From NCBI GenBank assembly GCA_026196955.1, contig JAPHTO010000015.1:28510-92509 (forward strand): a stretch of DNA of 64,000 bases, read 5' to 3'. How positions within the stretch are numbered: the first letter of the stretch is position 1; each line of letters starts with the position of its first letter. This document shows positions 46,089-55,395 of this stretch, one piece after another. Made by a program: the position numbers and the translations under genes. The DNA comes from Colwellia sp. (GTDB lineage: Bacteria > Pseudomonadota > Gammaproteobacteria > Enterobacterales > Alteromonadaceae). The notes below the pieces were generated by a model. The model did no database searches, had not been told where the DNA came from, and worked only from the letters and a program-made list of their open reading frames with translations.

Positions 46089-47153
46089 ATGGAAAAAACA
46101 ACATTCTATTTTGGTTTATCAGCGCTGTTATTAACTTTAACTCAAGTAAATGTTAGCTCAGCAGCGGAACTCCCTCAGTTAAATCAACTACCTGCACCTT
46201 TTGCTATAGCCATTCATGGCGGTGCAGGCACTATTCAAAAATCTAAATTCACACCTGAAAAAGAAGCCGCTTATCGAGCCAAATTGTCACAAGCGGTTGA
46301 AACCGGTTATAAGGTTTTGCACAACGGAGGCTCTAGTTTAGATGCCGTGACGGCGGCAATTAACGTATTAGAGAATTCACCTTTTTTTAATGCCGGTAAA
46401 GGCGCTGTTTATACTTATGATGAAACTCATGAAATGGATGCTTCAATAATGTTTGGTAAGAGTAGACAAGCTGGTGCTGTGGCGGGGGTTAAGCACATTG
46501 AAAACCCAATTAATCTTGCTCGTTTGGTGATGGATGAGTCTGTACACGTGATGCTCAGTGGTGAAGGGGCTGAGCAGTTTGCAAAAACGCAAGGCGTAGA
46601 GCTTGTCGATAATAAACTTTTTGATACTGAGCACCGATATAAATCATTACTAAAATCGAAACAGAGAATGCAAAAGGCAAAAAGTAAAAATAAAGATTAT
46701 CGGGCTGCCCATGATAGCCTTGAGGTTGAATATAAGGTTGGCACCGTAGGCGCTGTCGCTTTAGATTCACAAGGCAATATTGCTGCGGGTACATCAACAG
46801 GTGGCATGACCAATAAACGTTTTGGCCGTATTGGTGATTCTCCTGTGATTGGTGCTGGCACATTTGCTGACAATAGCTCTTGTGCGGTATCTGCTACTGG
46901 CCATGGTGAATATTTTATTCGTTACAACGTTGCTGCCGATATCTGCGCTAGAGTGCAGTACCAAGGAAAAACTATCGAACAAGCAGGACAAGAAGTTATT
47001 CACGATGTTTTGATGCCTGTTGGTGGCACAGGCGGCGTAATCATAATTGATAAGCAAGGTAATATTAGTATGCCATTTAATACCCAAGGCATGTATCGCG
47101 GTAAAAAGTCTTCTAACACGCCAACTTACGTGGCAATTTTTGCTGATGAGTAG
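46089..47153 (+). CDS. Isoaspartyl peptidase / L-asparaginase (Ntn hydrolase), secreted
   Basis: Plant-type asparaginase 2 family protein of 354 residues, made as a precursor that cleaves itself to expose a catalytic Thr. The signal peptide is MEKTTF to about SSAAE. The motifs AIHGGAGTIQKS, NAGKGAVYT and the cleavage site GTVGAVALD (Thr nucleophile), with GGMTNKRFGRIGDSP downstream, are intact. It hydrolyses isoaspartyl dipeptides and asparagine in the periplasm. Some relatives cleave the GlcNAc-Asn bond of glycoproteins (glycosylasparaginase), which would suit the neighbouring glycan locus, but the sequence alone does not show this. A small protein gene follows after 25 bases. Confidence 0.88.
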   Translation: MEKTTFYFGLSALLLTLTQVNVSSAAELPQLNQLPAPFAIAIHGGAGTIQKSKFTPEKEAAYRAKLSQAVETGYKVLHNGGSSLDAVTAAINVLENSPFFNAGKGAVYTYDETHEMDASIMFGKSRQAGAVAGVKHIENPINLARLVMDESVHVMLSGEGAEQFAKTQGVELVDNKLFDTEHRYKSLLKSKQRMQKAKSKNKDYRAAHDSLEVEYKVGTVGAVALDSQGNIAAGTSTGGMTNKRFGRIGDSPVIGAGTFADNSSCAVSATGHGEYFIRYNVAADICARVQYQGKTIEQAGQEVIHDVLMPVGGTGGVIIIDKQGNISMPFNTQGMYRGKKSSNTPTYVAIFADE

Positions 47154-47177
47154 TGGTGACATTTCAAAGGAGAAAAG

Positions 47178-47750
47178 ATGAAAACGGTATTATCAACCCT
47201 TTTGTTAACAGGCATGATTGCCTTTGTTGCAGTTAAGTTTTTCTTTACCAGTATTTTTGCTTTATTTGGTTATGCAGCACTGCCTATTGAGCATTTAAAT
47301 AAATTAACGCATTCCAAACAAATCATGCAAAAAATGCAAAAAAGACACAAGGTTAAAAACGCCAATGTATCAAAGCGTTTTGTTAAGCGCTCTGGTAAAA
47401 AAGTCGCTATCACTGCCGTATCGGCTGCCACTATTGGCACAGTGGCTGTTATTGGTACGCTGACTTATTTGGAGATAAGCCAATACTGCGATGAAAAACG
47501 AGTGTTAAATGAAGAGGCTAATATTTTGTTTGATACTCAGCAAGCATTTGATATGCAAGCCTGTCTTGAGCAAGGGAAACAAGATTCGGCTAATTTTGCT
47601 AATGAAGCATGGCAGAGTGTTAAGGATAGCGGTAGTGAAGTGCTAGAGGAGATTGAGAAGTCAAGTGATGAATTACTCGATCCTAGTCGTAAAGCAACAG
47701 TAGAGCTTTTTGAGTCGATTGATAAATGGTTTCAGCAAAATTTTAAATAA
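47178..47750 (+). CDS. Hypothetical membrane-anchored protein
   Basis: A 190-residue protein with two hydrophobic segments (VLSTLLLTGMIAFVAVKFFF at the N-terminus and VAITAVSAATIGTVAVIGTL around residue 80), a Lys/Arg-rich stretch between them and an acidic, helical C-terminal half (SVKDSGSEVLEEIEKSSDELL). No family recognised and no catalytic motif. It has an AAAGGAGA ribosome binding site and lies 25 bases after the asparaginase gene, so they are likely co-transcribed. Confidence 0.65.
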   Translation: MKTVLSTLLLTGMIAFVAVKFFFTSIFALFGYAALPIEHLNKLTHSKQIMQKMQKRHKVKNANVSKRFVKRSGKKVAITAVSAATIGTVAVIGTLTYLEISQYCDEKRVLNEEANILFDTQQAFDMQACLEQGKQDSANFANEAWQSVKDSGSEVLEEIEKSSDELLDPSRKATVELFESIDKWFQQNFK

Positions 47751-47753
47751 AAA

Positions 47754-47782
47754 TTGACAGAACCGACTGGTCGGTCTAATCT
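47754..47782 (+). promoter_or_regulatory. Sigma-70 promoter with TetR-type operator in its spacer, upstream of GST gene
   Basis: A consensus -35 TTGACA (47754-47759) and a -10-like TAATCT (47777-47782) are exactly 17 bases apart. The spacer holds a palindrome ACCGAC-tg-GTCGGT (47762-47775), typical of TetR-family operators. A repressor bound there would block RNA polymerase. No TetR gene is nearby. Confidence 0.65.
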
Positions 47783-47825
47783 GGTTTTGCAGAAAAATTA
47801 AAGCTACTTATTAGTAAAGGAAAAG

Positions 47826-48482
47826 ATGATGTCAATATTATATGGTGTACCTCCATCACCGTTTGTAAGAAAGGCCATGCTGGTACATGCCCACAAAAAT
47901 ATCCCCTATGAAATGAAAGTGACTTTGCCTAGCAGTGATGATGAAGAGTTTCGCTTAGCTAGCCCTATGGGAAAAATACCCGGTTATAAAACTGATGATG
48001 GCGTTGCTTTTGCTGACTCATCGGTCATTGTTGCTTACCTTGAACGAATTTCTAATGATAATACTTTATACCCAGAAAAAGCATCAGATCATGCGCTTGC
48101 GTTATGGTATGAAGAGTGGGGGGATTCAGAATTAATGTCAGCGGTAAACGCACTTTACTATCAGCGCGTTATTGGCCCATTGTTTTTTGAGCATACTACA
48201 GATCCCGACAGAGTAGATGAAATCTTAACTAAGTTAATTCCTAATACTTTCAATTTATTAGAATCACGATTAACGGATGAACATTGGCTTGTGAATAACC
48301 ATTTTTCTATTGCCGACATTACTGTGGGTTCGTGTTTGATAAGTTTACTGCATGCCAATTATCAGATTGATCAGATACAATGGCCAAAATTATATCAATA
48401 CAACGAGCGATGGTTGTCATTACCGATAGTGCAAGCACAAATTGCTATTGAGCATGAGGTATTTAACAACGCCGCAAGCTGA
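47826..48482 (+). CDS. Glutathione S-transferase family protein
   Basis: A 218-residue cytoplasmic GST: thioredoxin-like N-terminal domain (LYGVPPSPFVRKAML, ADSSVIVAYLE with the gamma-glutamyl-binding SS/DS motif) and an all-helical C-terminal domain ending FSIADITVGSCL. The Ser in PPSPFVRK is the likely glutathione-activating residue. It has an AAAGGAAA ribosome binding site. The promoter with an embedded TetR-type operator suggests induction by an electrophile or similar stress signal. Substrate unknown. Confidence 0.88.
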   Translation: MMSILYGVPPSPFVRKAMLVHAHKNIPYEMKVTLPSSDDEEFRLASPMGKIPGYKTDDGVAFADSSVIVAYLERISNDNTLYPEKASDHALALWYEEWGDSELMSAVNALYYQRVIGPLFFEHTTDPDRVDEILTKLIPNTFNLLESRLTDEHWLVNNHFSIADITVGSCLISLLHANYQIDQIQWPKLYQYNERWLSLPIVQAQIAIEHEVFNNAAS

Positions 48483-48496
48483 TCATTAGTGTTATG

Positions 48497-48536
48497 AGTA
48501 TATTAATGCGCCATTACATTGCGGCATTAATATACT
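48497..48536. terminator. Inverted repeat between convergent GST and dehydratase genes
   Basis: A 13 bp perfect stem (AGTATATTAATGC and its complement) with a 14-base loop. The dehydratase stop codon lies inside the loop. There is no U tract on either side, so termination is probable but not certain. Confidence 0.45.
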
Positions 48537-49473
48537 GACTGAAACGCTGATAATCGATATTAGCACCCGTTAATATCACGGCTACTTTTTTGCCTGACAT
48601 TTGCTCCTTCTCTTTAATGAGCGCGGCCAAACTAATTGCACCAGCACCTTCTGCTAAGTTATGAGTGGCTTGGTAATAGTGCATCATAGCTTGTGCTATT
48701 TCTCCATCTGTAACTTGTACTATGTGATCACAGCCGCGTTTTATAATTTCAAACGCTTCTGTCATTGGCGAGCGTGTTTTAACGCCATCTGCAATCGTTT
48801 GTGCCGTTTCGGTATTGATCACTTTTCCTGCCGCAAAGGATAGGGCAAAGGTAGGAGCGCCTGTCGCTACCACGCCTACTATGGTAGTTTTTAAACCAAG
48901 CAAGTCTCTCACTTGAATTATCCCCGCAATGCCAGAGCCCATACCAATTGGTACGTAAATAGTATCAAGATCGCTAACCGCATTGAAAAGCTCTAAAGCA
49001 TAGGTTGCCACCCCAAGTACTAATTCATGCTCAAAAGGCGCAACAGCGCGGTAGCCTAATTCATGCTGCAGCAGCAAACTATGTTGGCGGGCGGCTTCAA
49101 AATCATGACCATAAATAACCAAGTTAGCACCATGAGATTTGATTGCTCGATTTTGATCTTCGTTATTACCTTCAGGCACAACAATGGTAACGGGGAGGCC
49201 TGCACGTTTTCCTGCGAATGCGAGGCTTTGCCCATGATTACCAATTGTAGCTGAAATAAGCCCCTTGGGAGGATGTGCAGACTTCATTAAGGCATCAATG
49301 AGCACAAGGCCACCACGAACCTTAAAGGCGGATGTTGGCGTGTGGTTTTCATGTTTAACCCAAACTTCGCAATCGCAGATGTTCGCTAGCTGTGGCCAAG
49401 CATATTGTGGTGTTGCTGGAAATACTTGATGGACTAACTCACTCGCTTGTTCTAATTGTTGTAAAGTAAACAA
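48514..49473 (-). CDS. PLP-dependent threonine/serine dehydratase-like enzyme
   Basis: Fold-type II PLP enzyme of 319 residues. The Schiff-base Lys is in SAFKVRGGL, the Asn-binding loop is SATIGNHGQSLA, and the phosphate-binding loop is PIGMGSGIAG. There is no C-terminal ACT regulatory domain, so it resembles catabolic threonine or hydroxyaspartate dehydratases rather than biosynthetic IlvA. The start is a TTG preceded by GGAAA; no ATG fits. It would deaminate threonine, serine or hydroxyaspartate. The exact substrate is not readable. Confidence 0.85.
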   Translation of the reverse strand: MFTLQQLEQASELVHQVFPATPQYAWPQLANICDCEVWVKHENHTPTSAFKVRGGLVLIDALMKSAHPPKGLISATIGNHGQSLAFAGKRAGLPVTIVVPEGNNEDQNRAIKSHGANLVIYGHDFEAARQHSLLLQHELGYRAVAPFEHELVLGVATYALELFNAVSDLDTIYVPIGMGSGIAGIIQVRDLLGLKTTIVGVVATGAPTFALSFAAGKVINTETAQTIADGVKTRSPMTEAFEIIKRGCDHIVQVTDGEIAQAMMHYYQATHNLAEGAGAISLAALIKEKEQMSGKKVAVILTGANIDYQRFSQYINAAM

Positions 49474-49845
49474 ATGTTATTTCCGCCTAGTTTGAATCGT
49501 TATCAGATGAATTTAATACTATTACTATAATGTTTAATTATTCAGGTCAATTTTTTAGCGTATTTTTTACATGTAATGGCTGTTTAAATGCATTAAGCCT
49601 TGATAGAACTTCTATAAGCCAAATCTTGAATAATAAGTACTTTTAGCTATCAGCAAGCCATGATGTTACCGACCTTTTGTTCGAGGTGATGATAAAATAA
49701 CCTTAAAAAGTCAATATTAGGTAGGGGACACTCTCTTATTGCTGTATAATGCGCGACCTTAAATCTTGACCCCGCTTATTAGTTAATAACTAGTCATTAA
49801 AAAGCAAATCGCGCCATATAGTCGCAAACAATTAGGAATGTCCTT
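49474..49845. other. Intergenic region between dehydratase and ybiT genes
   Basis: A 372-base divergent promoter region. A TATAAT hexamer at 49745-49750 may be a -10 box for ybiT, but no good -35 is seen at the right distance. Nothing else is recognised. Confidence 0.4.
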
Positions 49846-51468
49846 TTGATCACTACATCTAACATTACAATGCAATTTGGCGCAGAGCCTTTGTTTGAAA
49901 ATATCTCGGCTAAATTTGGCAACGGTAACCGTTACGGTTTGATCGGCGCAAATGGGTGCGGAAAGTCTACATTCATGAAAATTCTCAGTGGTGACTTAAC
50001 ACCAAGCTCAGGTAATGTCTCTGTAAGTACAGGAAACAAAGTCAGTACTTTAGGACAAGATCAGTTTGCTTTTGAGCAATACAGCGTTATTGACACTGTG
50101 ATCATGGGAGATATGGCTTTATGGAAAGTTAAACAAGAGCGTGACGCTATCTACGCACAAGCTGAAATGAGTGAAGCCGATGGCATGCGCGTTGGCGACT
50201 TAGAAAGTGAGTTTGCTGAGATGGACGGTTACACTGCTGAAAGTCGTGCCGGTGAAATATTACTCGATGCTGGTATTGAAGAGTCGCTGCATTATGGCTC
50301 TATGCAACAGGTTGCCCCAGGCTGGAAGTTGCGTGTGCTACTTGCTCAAGCCTTGTTTGCTAATCCTGATATTTTGTTACTTGATGAGCCAACCAATAAC
50401 TTGGATATCCATACGATTAGTTGGTTAGAAGGGGAGTTGAATAAACGTAAATGCACAATGATCATTATTTCGCATGACAGGCACTTTCTTAATGCTGTGT
50501 GTACTCATATGGCTGATATTGATTATGGGGAATTACGCATTTATCCAGGCAACTATGAGTACTTTTTAGAGCAGTCTAGTTTGTTACGTGAGCAGTTATT
50601 ATCAGGTAATGCAAAAAAAGCCGCTGAAATAGAAGAATTGCAGGACTTTGTTAATCGCTTTGGTGCCAATGCTTCAAAAGCTAAGCAAGCAAGCTCTCGT
50701 GCTAAAAAAATGGATAAAATTAAACTCGATGAAGTGAAGTCATCGAGTCGTATTACGCCAAAAATTACTTTTGCCCCAGGTAAAAAAATGCACCGTCAAG
50801 CGTTAGAGCTTGAAAAGCTCGGTCATGGTTTTGATGGCGAAGTGCTGTTTGAACAGGGTGATTTATTACTTGAAGCAGGCGCTAAATTAGCCATTATTGG
50901 TGAAAATGGTGTTGGCAAAACCACACTGTTACGCTGCTTAATGAACGAATTAGCGTGTAATGAAGGGGTGGTTAAATGGTCTGAAAATGCCTCGCTAGGT
51001 TATTGTCCACAAGATAGTGGGGCACTGTTTGATAATGATCTCACCTTAATGGATTGGATGTCACAATGGCGTAGACCTTGTCATAACGATTTAAGCGTTC
51101 GTGGTATGCTCGGGCGCTTATTGTTTACTGATGATGATGCGAACAAAAAAGCACGTAACTGCTCTGGTGGTGAAAAAAACCGTCTGTTATTTGGCAAATT
51201 AATGATGGGGGATATCAATGTGCTTATTATGGACGAACCCACTAACCATATGGATATTGAAGCCATTGACGCGCTAAATAATGCGCTGAAAGCTTTTGAG
51301 GGTACGTTAATATTTGTGAGTCATGATCGTGAATTTGTTTCATCGTTAGCAACACGTATTATTGATATTAAAGATAAAAAATTAGTTAATTTTCAAGGCT
51401 CATTAGATGAATACTTAGCTAACGAATTGCACAGCGCAGAAAAAAATGCTCAGAAAAAAGTTGCCTAA
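49846..51468 (+). CDS. ybiT: YbiT-type ABC-F ATPase
   Basis: Soluble protein with two ABC ATPase domains joined by a helical linker, 540 residues, no membrane part. ABC-F proteins act at the ribosomal E-site. It shows Walker [10 protein letters not shown] and [12 protein letters not shown] signatures [10 protein letters not shown] (variant) and [10 protein letters not shown], and Walker [16 protein letters not shown] and [15 protein letters not shown]. The start is a TTG with AGGA 8 bases upstream. The opening [13 protein letters not shown] and the whole layout match E. coli YbiT closely. Confidence 0.93.
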   Translation: MITTSNITMQFGAEPLFENISAKFGNGNRYGLIGANGCGKSTFMKILSGDLTPSSGNVSVSTGNKVSTLGQDQFAFEQYSVIDTVIMGDMALWKVKQERDAIYAQAEMSEADGMRVGDLESEFAEMDGYTAESRAGEILLDAGIEESLHYGSMQQVAPGWKLRVLLAQALFANPDILLLDEPTNNLDIHTISWLEGELNKRKCTMIIISHDRHFLNAVCTHMADIDYGELRIYPGNYEYFLEQSSLLREQLLSGNAKKAAEIEELQDFVNRFGANASKAKQASSRAKKMDKIKLDEVKSSSRITPKITFAPGKKMHRQALELEKLGHGFDGEVLFEQGDLLLEAGAKLAIIGENGVGKTTLLRCLMNELACNEGVVKWSENASLGYCPQDSGALFDNDLTLMDWMSQWRRPCHNDLSVRGMLGRLLFTDDDANKKARNCSGGEKNRLLFGKLMMGDINVLIMDEPTNHMDIEAIDALNNALKAFEGTLIFVSHDREFVSSLATRIIDIKDKKLVNFQGSLDEYLANELHSAEKNAQKKVA

Positions 51469-51522
51469 CAAGGCTAATTAACTCATTGCACTATTTTACT
51501 ATGGTGCTTCAAAGGTATTTTG

Positions 51523-52713
51523 ATGTCATTTTCATCTCTTGGATTATCTAAACCTATTACTAGCGCGTTAACTGACCTTGGTTATAGCGCCCCTACAGCT
51601 ATTCAAAAGCAAGCAATACCCGTGGTTTTATCAGGTAAAGATTTAATTGCTGCAGCACAAACAGGTACAGGAAAAACCGCCAGTTTTGTATTGCCATTAT
51701 TAGAGCGGCTAGGGCGGTTGAATGATGATCATACGCTGCGCGGAAAACGTATCAGAGCCTTGATTTTGACCCCAACGCGTGAGCTTGCTGTACAAGTTGA
51801 AGCAAGTATTGCGAAGTACAGCAAAAACCTGAAATTTACCTCTATGGCAATGTATGGTGGTGTCGATTCTGCCCCACAAAAACAGGCATTAATTTGGGGT
51901 ATAGATATTCTCGTTGCTACACCTGGTCGGTTATTAGACATGGCTCACCAGCGGGCATTGCATTTTGATGAACTGAAAACCTTGGTGTTAGATGAAGCCG
52001 ATAGAATGCTAGATATGGGCTTTATTGATGATATTAATAAAATCATAGAGCGCTTGCCTAAGCAGCGACAAAATTTATTATTTTCTGCGACTATTTCTTC
52101 CGATGTACGTGCATTAGCGAGAAGAACGATAAATGATGCCAAAGAAATATCTATCTCAGACAACAACCTTTCAAAGCCTAAAATAGACCAATGGTTAGCT
52201 ACCGTTGATAAAAGTAATAAATCTGCTTTGCTCAGCCATTTAATTAAAGAGCAACAATGGCAGCAAGCGCTTATTTTTATCGAAACCAAGCATGGTGCGG
52301 CTAAACTGGTTAGTCAGTTAGAAAAGCGTGGTATTAAGGCTGAATCAATCCATGGTGGGAGAACTCAAGCGATCCGAGAGCAAATTTTGTCCGATTTTAA
52401 ATCAGGTAAAATTACAATATTAGTATCAACAGGCATTGCTGCCCGTGGCATTGATATTGGCGAGTTAGCTAGAGTGGTTAATTATGATTTACCTGCGCAA
52501 GCAGATGAATATATTCACCGTATTGGCCGTACTGGCCGAGCTGGTGCAAGAGGTGAAGCTGTTTCGTTAGTGTCAAAAGATAATTTTAGAGAGCTTTGTG
52601 CTATCGAAAGCCGTTTAGGGCACATCATTGTTAGAAAAGAGTTTGAAGACTTTCCAGTAAAAAAAGCAGTACCTATATCAATATTAAACTATGTTCCTAA
52701 ACGCAAGCAGTAA
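51523..52713 (+). CDS. rhlE: DEAD-box RNA helicase, RhlE-like
   Basis: ATP-dependent RNA helicase of 396 residues. Motifs in order: Q motif (FSSLGLSKPI..GYSAPTAIQKQAIP), I AAQTGTGKT, Ia PTRELAVQ, II DEAD, III SAT, IV/V STGIAARGIDI and VI HRIGRTGRAG. There is little C-terminal extension, typical of small RhlE-like proteins. The ORF track begins at a TTG; the following ATG has AAAGG 7 bases away and is preferred. Probable role in ribosome or RNA remodelling. The rhlE name rests on general resemblance. Confidence 0.88.
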   Translation: MSFSSLGLSKPITSALTDLGYSAPTAIQKQAIPVVLSGKDLIAAAQTGTGKTASFVLPLLERLGRLNDDHTLRGKRIRALILTPTRELAVQVEASIAKYSKNLKFTSMAMYGGVDSAPQKQALIWGIDILVATPGRLLDMAHQRALHFDELKTLVLDEADRMLDMGFIDDINKIIERLPKQRQNLLFSATISSDVRALARRTINDAKEISISDNNLSKPKIDQWLATVDKSNKSALLSHLIKEQQWQQALIFIETKHGAAKLVSQLEKRGIKAESIHGGRTQAIREQILSDFKSGKITILVSTGIAARGIDIGELARVVNYDLPAQADEYIHRIGRTGRAGARGEAVSLVSKDNFRELCAIESRLGHIIVRKEFEDFPVKKAVPISILNYVPKRKQ

Positions 52714-52743
52714 CGTTACGACAGTTAAATGTTAGGGAATAAA

Positions 52744-52768
52744 AAAGCACCAGTATGAGTGGTGCTTT
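52744..52768 (-). terminator. Terminator shared by rhlE-like gene and PEP-CTERM gene
   Basis: Stem AAAGCACCA / TGGTGCTTT with a 7-base loop. A T-run follows on the minus strand. The same hairpin follows all four PEP-CTERM genes in this window. Confidence 0.75.
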
Positions 52769-52802
52769 ATGTATTAATCTTTTAGAGGGTAAACAGATTA
52801 AC

Positions 52803-53399
52803 TTACTGTTTTTTCATTCTACGTGATGCTAGGCCCAAAATACCTAATGCAAAAATTGCAAGCGTTGTAGGCTCTGGAACAGCGGCCATACGCTCAAAGT
52901 TGGTAAATGTCATGTAATCACGGTTGTCACCGTATGCGTATGCACCTGTCCAAGCAATGCTTCCCGTATAATCATTTGCAGATCTGTTTACATACCAAGC
53001 AGAGGTTACATTACCGTTGCCTGCATCTAAATAAGGTACCCAAATTTCACAAAATCCGGCTCTATCACAGCCATTGGTTAGTTCAGGTAAGGTATCGAAA
53101 TCATACTCAACACCGTCAACAATGACGTCATCGAGAAATACTTGAGCAAATAAAGCGTCTAAAGCTGCTGTAGCTCCTTGAACTGTAGTGAAGTCAAATA
53201 AAGACGCATCACAACCTGAGTATGCGGCATTACAAGAATCATCGACAAAAGTAACCTTGTACATTTCGCCATTAATATCTAGGCCACTTGCACCCATTAA
53301 TGTTCCATTTTGAACATCATAGATAACTCCAGCATTAGCAAGAGCACTTACAGATAATACTACGCCAGCAAAAGCGGCTTTCAACATTTTAAAATTCAT
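52803..53399 (-). CDS. PEP-CTERM sorted secreted protein
   Basis: Exported protein of 198 residues with a signal peptide (MNFKMLKAAFAGVVLSVSALANAG) and a C-terminal PEP-CTERM tail (VPEPTTLAIFALGILGLASRR) recognised by exosortase for removal of the tail and surface or matrix attachment. The middle has paired Cys segments (DSCNAAYSGC, NGCDRAGFC) and no known catalytic domain. The ORF track starts 27 bases upstream; the ATG at 53399 has AAAGGA 6 bases away and fits the signal peptide. Transcribed from a sigma-54-like promoter. The middle is unrelated to the other three PEP-CTERM proteins here. Confidence 0.85.
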   Translation of the reverse strand: MNFKMLKAAFAGVVLSVSALANAGVIYDVQNGTLMGASGLDINGEMYKVTFVDDSCNAAYSGCDASLFDFTTVQGATAALDALFAQVFLDDVIVDGVEYDFDTLPELTNGCDRAGFCEIWVPYLDAGNGNVTSAWYVNRSANDYTGSIAWTGAYAYGDNRDYMTFTNFERMAAVPEPTTLAIFALGILGLASRRMKKQ

Positions 53400-53464
53400 T
53401 TTTATTCCTTTGTAATACATTCTCAAAGAAAGAACTGCATTGTAATTATTGTTAATAAAATATA

Positions 53465-53480
53465 AGCACTAATTATGCCA
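53465..53480 (-). promoter_or_regulatory. Sigma-54-type promoter of PEP-CTERM gene 52803
   Basis: On the minus strand TGGCATAATTAGTGCT: -24 GG and -12 GC elements 12 bases apart, about 65 bases before the start codon. The same arrangement precedes the other PEP-CTERM genes. Confidence 0.65.
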
Positions 53481-53544
53481 GAAATAAAAATATCAATAAT
53501 TTCATTGTGATAACTAAAGGAGATAAAGCGAAATTATCGAGTAC

Positions 53545-53561
53545 TGTAAAATAATTGGACA
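53545..53561. promoter_or_regulatory. PEP-CTERM upstream box (putative enhancer-binding site)
   Basis: TGTAAAATAATTGGACA, 65 bases upstream of the -24/-12 element, matching the consensus TGTAAArTnnTTnGACA seen at all four genes. The PEP-CTERM-box response regulator family is a plausible ligand. Confidence 0.6.
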
Positions 53562-53879
53562 CTCACATGTTGGTAAGTTGTTATATTTATTACACAAAAT
53601 TAACAATATGTAGAGGGACTAAATGCATGAGTTACCGTGTAGAGTGAAATAGTTGAAACCTTCCTAAAGTATTAAGCAGACAGAATAATATTAATCACAA
53701 TTTACTTGTGCGCTCGACCACAAACAAAACCAATAAAGTGATTAATAAGCGCTGATTCTTTTCTGCGTTAAGTTGTTTGATTTATAGGTTTTTGCTTGCT
53801 TTATTGTTTTTCTCTTACGTATAAACGGAAAGTCATTTCAAGTTGAAGGTAATGAAGGGGGGTTAATTAGGAGAAATAA

Positions 53880-53904
53880 AAAAGCACCAATGTAAGAGGT
53901 GCTT
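53880..53904 (-). terminator. Terminator of PEP-CTERM gene 53940
   Basis: Stem AAAGCACC / GGTGCTTT with a 9-base loop followed by a T-run on the minus strand, the same hairpin as after the other PEP-CTERM genes. Confidence 0.72.
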
Positions 53905-53939
53905 TATGTATTAATTTTTTAGAGGGTAAACAGATTAAC

Positions 53940-54596
53940 TTACTGTTTTTTCATTTTACGTGATGCTAGACCCAAAATACCTAATGCAAAGATAGCAAGT
54001 GTAGAAGGCTCTGGAACCTCTTGACTTAACCGGCTAAAACTTAAGTTATCTGCTACAACGTAAGCATTACTTAAGCGAATTGAGTAAATATCATTGTTAT
54101 CTCTTGTAATACCTCTAAAGTCACCGGCATTATCTGTATTGGTTACTATAGGTGCCAAGTTACTAATATCGTAAGATTCTAATAATATATTATCAAAACC
54201 ATAAGCTTCTAGAATGAATTGTCCATTACCCGGCGCATAATTAGTTAAAAGCGAAAACTCTTGAATTGGCCCGTCCGCAAAAGATATGGACATTGAGCCA
54301 CTTCCATTGTTTAGGCCTATGTATCCATCCATGTCATTCCATGAGCCATTACTGCTTAAACCATAACCGCCATTACCTATTACAGAGCCTCCATTAGTCG
54401 AAGACCATATAATTGACTCACCAACTAAGGCGCCTATTTCAATAGGTCCATTGGTAAAATTGAATGCACCAAATTGGCTGAAATCTACAGTGCTATCTGG
54501 AGTTGTTATTTCTGTCGTAATCAACCCTGCATTAGCTAAACTACATACAGATAATACTACGCCAGCTAAAGCAGATTTTAATATTTTATTATTCAT
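53940..54596 (-). CDS. PEP-CTERM sorted secreted protein
   Basis: Exported 218-residue protein with a signal peptide (MNNKILKSALAGVVLSVCSLANAG) and C-terminal sorting tail (VPEPSTLAIFALGILGLASRK). The middle is a beta-rich domain (GGYGLSSNGSW, SLLTNYAPGNGQF, AYGFDN) similar to that of the PEP-CTERM protein at 58262. The ORF track starts at 54806, adding 70 residues from the promoter region. The ATG at 54596 has AAAGGA and fits the paralogues, so I use it. Function is probably structural or matrix-associated, but unknown. Confidence 0.85.
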   Translation of the reverse strand: MNNKILKSALAGVVLSVCSLANAGLITTEITTPDSTVDFSQFGAFNFTNGPIEIGALVGESIIWSSTNGGSVIGNGGYGLSSNGSWNDMDGYIGLNNGSGSMSISFADGPIQEFSLLTNYAPGNGQFILEAYGFDNILLESYDISNLAPIVTNTDNAGDFRGITRDNNDIYSIRLSNAYVVADNLSFSRLSQEVPEPSTLAIFALGILGLASRKMKKQ

Positions 54597-54665
54597 TTTT
54601 TTATTCCTTTGTAATACATTCCTTAAAGAAAGAACTGCATTGTAATTATTGTTAGTACTTGATAG

Positions 54666-54681
54666 AGCACTAACTGTGCCA
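54666..54681 (-). promoter_or_regulatory. Sigma-54-type promoter of PEP-CTERM gene 53940
   Basis: On the minus strand TGGCACAGTTAGTGCT, close to the TGGCAC-N5-TTGCW consensus with GG and GC 12 bases apart. The best of the four copies. Confidence 0.7.
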
Positions 54682-54744
54682 AAAAATAAAACTCTTGTGA
54701 TTACAGTAGTATAGGCGCTATTTTGAAAAATCAATATCACGAAG

Positions 54745-54761
54745 TGTAAAGTGGTTGGACA
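54745..54761. promoter_or_regulatory. PEP-CTERM upstream box (putative enhancer-binding site)
   Basis: TGTAAAGTGGTTGGACA, 64 bases from the sigma-54-like element. Confidence 0.6.
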
Positions 54762-54933
54762 GTTAAATGTTTGTAAGTTGTTATATTTGTTACATAAATA
54801 TAACAACTCAGGGGGGGTGCTAACAGGCGAAAACTAGCTTTTGCTTATTGTCTTAAAGAAGATGATTATAAAATCAGGGCTGAGCTACTTCAGATAATGA
54901 GTGGTAATTAGGTGGTAGGAATTTTTAATATGG

Positions 54934-55395
54934 TTAAAGAAAACGTTTTCTGTCACCCTTAGAAGCACTTTCGTGGCATTCACCACGCAAAGTATAGATA
55001 GCCCCAACAAAGCTTTCTTCTAATGTAATATAACCCTCTCGGCAGTACTGTGCTCTTTCCATTTGCAGTATTAAGCGCTCATGAAAAATATCCTTCATTT
55101 TATCTTGTTTACTGCTTTGCTTCTTAGCTGTTGGAGCTAAAGCTGTATTTTGACCTCTTTGTCCTTTGCCTTTTCTTCCTTTTCTATTATTGCTATCAGG
55201 CGAACTATTACCTTCTTTTCTTGCTTCTTTCTGTTTTGTAGAAACAAGTAACGAAAAGGTAAACTCTTTTGAATTATCGTCACGAATATTGGTATGAAAA
55301 AACTCTTCAATTTTAGGTTGTTCTTTACTGCTGCATGCAGACAAAACCATGGTAAAGAAAAGAATATAAAGGGGAGAATATGTTGAATTTATCAT
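54934..55395 (-). CDS. Hypothetical lipoprotein downstream of PhoR-like kinase
   Basis: A 153-residue protein with a lipoprotein signal (lipobox LSAC), a Lys/Arg/Ser/Gly-rich low-complexity central region (RKGRKGKGQRGQN) and a C-terminal part with two Cys (RAQYCREGY, LRGECHES). No family recognised. The ORF track starts 33 bases upstream; the ATG at 55395 has an AGG 6 bases away and gives a compact signal peptide. It lies 99 bases after the PhoR-like kinase gene on the same strand and may belong to its transcript. Confidence 0.6.
   Translation of the reverse strand: MINSTYSPLYILFFTMVLSACSSKEQPKIEEFFHTNIRDDNSKEFTFSLLVSTKQKEARKEGNSSPDSNNRKGRKGKGQRGQNTALAPTAKKQSSKQDKMKDIFHERLILQMERAQYCREGYITLEESFVGAIYTLRGECHESASKGDRKRFL

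Larger units (their letters stand above)
53400..53879. other. Promoter region of the 52803 PEP-CTERM gene
   Basis: A gap of about 480 bases. It contains the sigma-54-like promoter at 53465-53480 and the upstream box at 53545-53561. Nothing is recognised in 53600-53879. Confidence 0.5.
54597..54933. other. Promoter region of the 53940 PEP-CTERM gene
   Basis: 337 bases with the sigma-54-like promoter and upstream box. The first 200 bases are clearly similar in sequence to the promoter region of the 52803 gene. Nothing is recognised after 54800. Confidence 0.5.

Noticed and set aside
53940-54806. Long form of the PEP-CTERM ORF starting at 54806
   Set aside because: The first 70 codons fall in the sigma-54-like promoter region. 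The internal ATG at 54596 has the ribosome binding site and signal peptide shared with paralogues.
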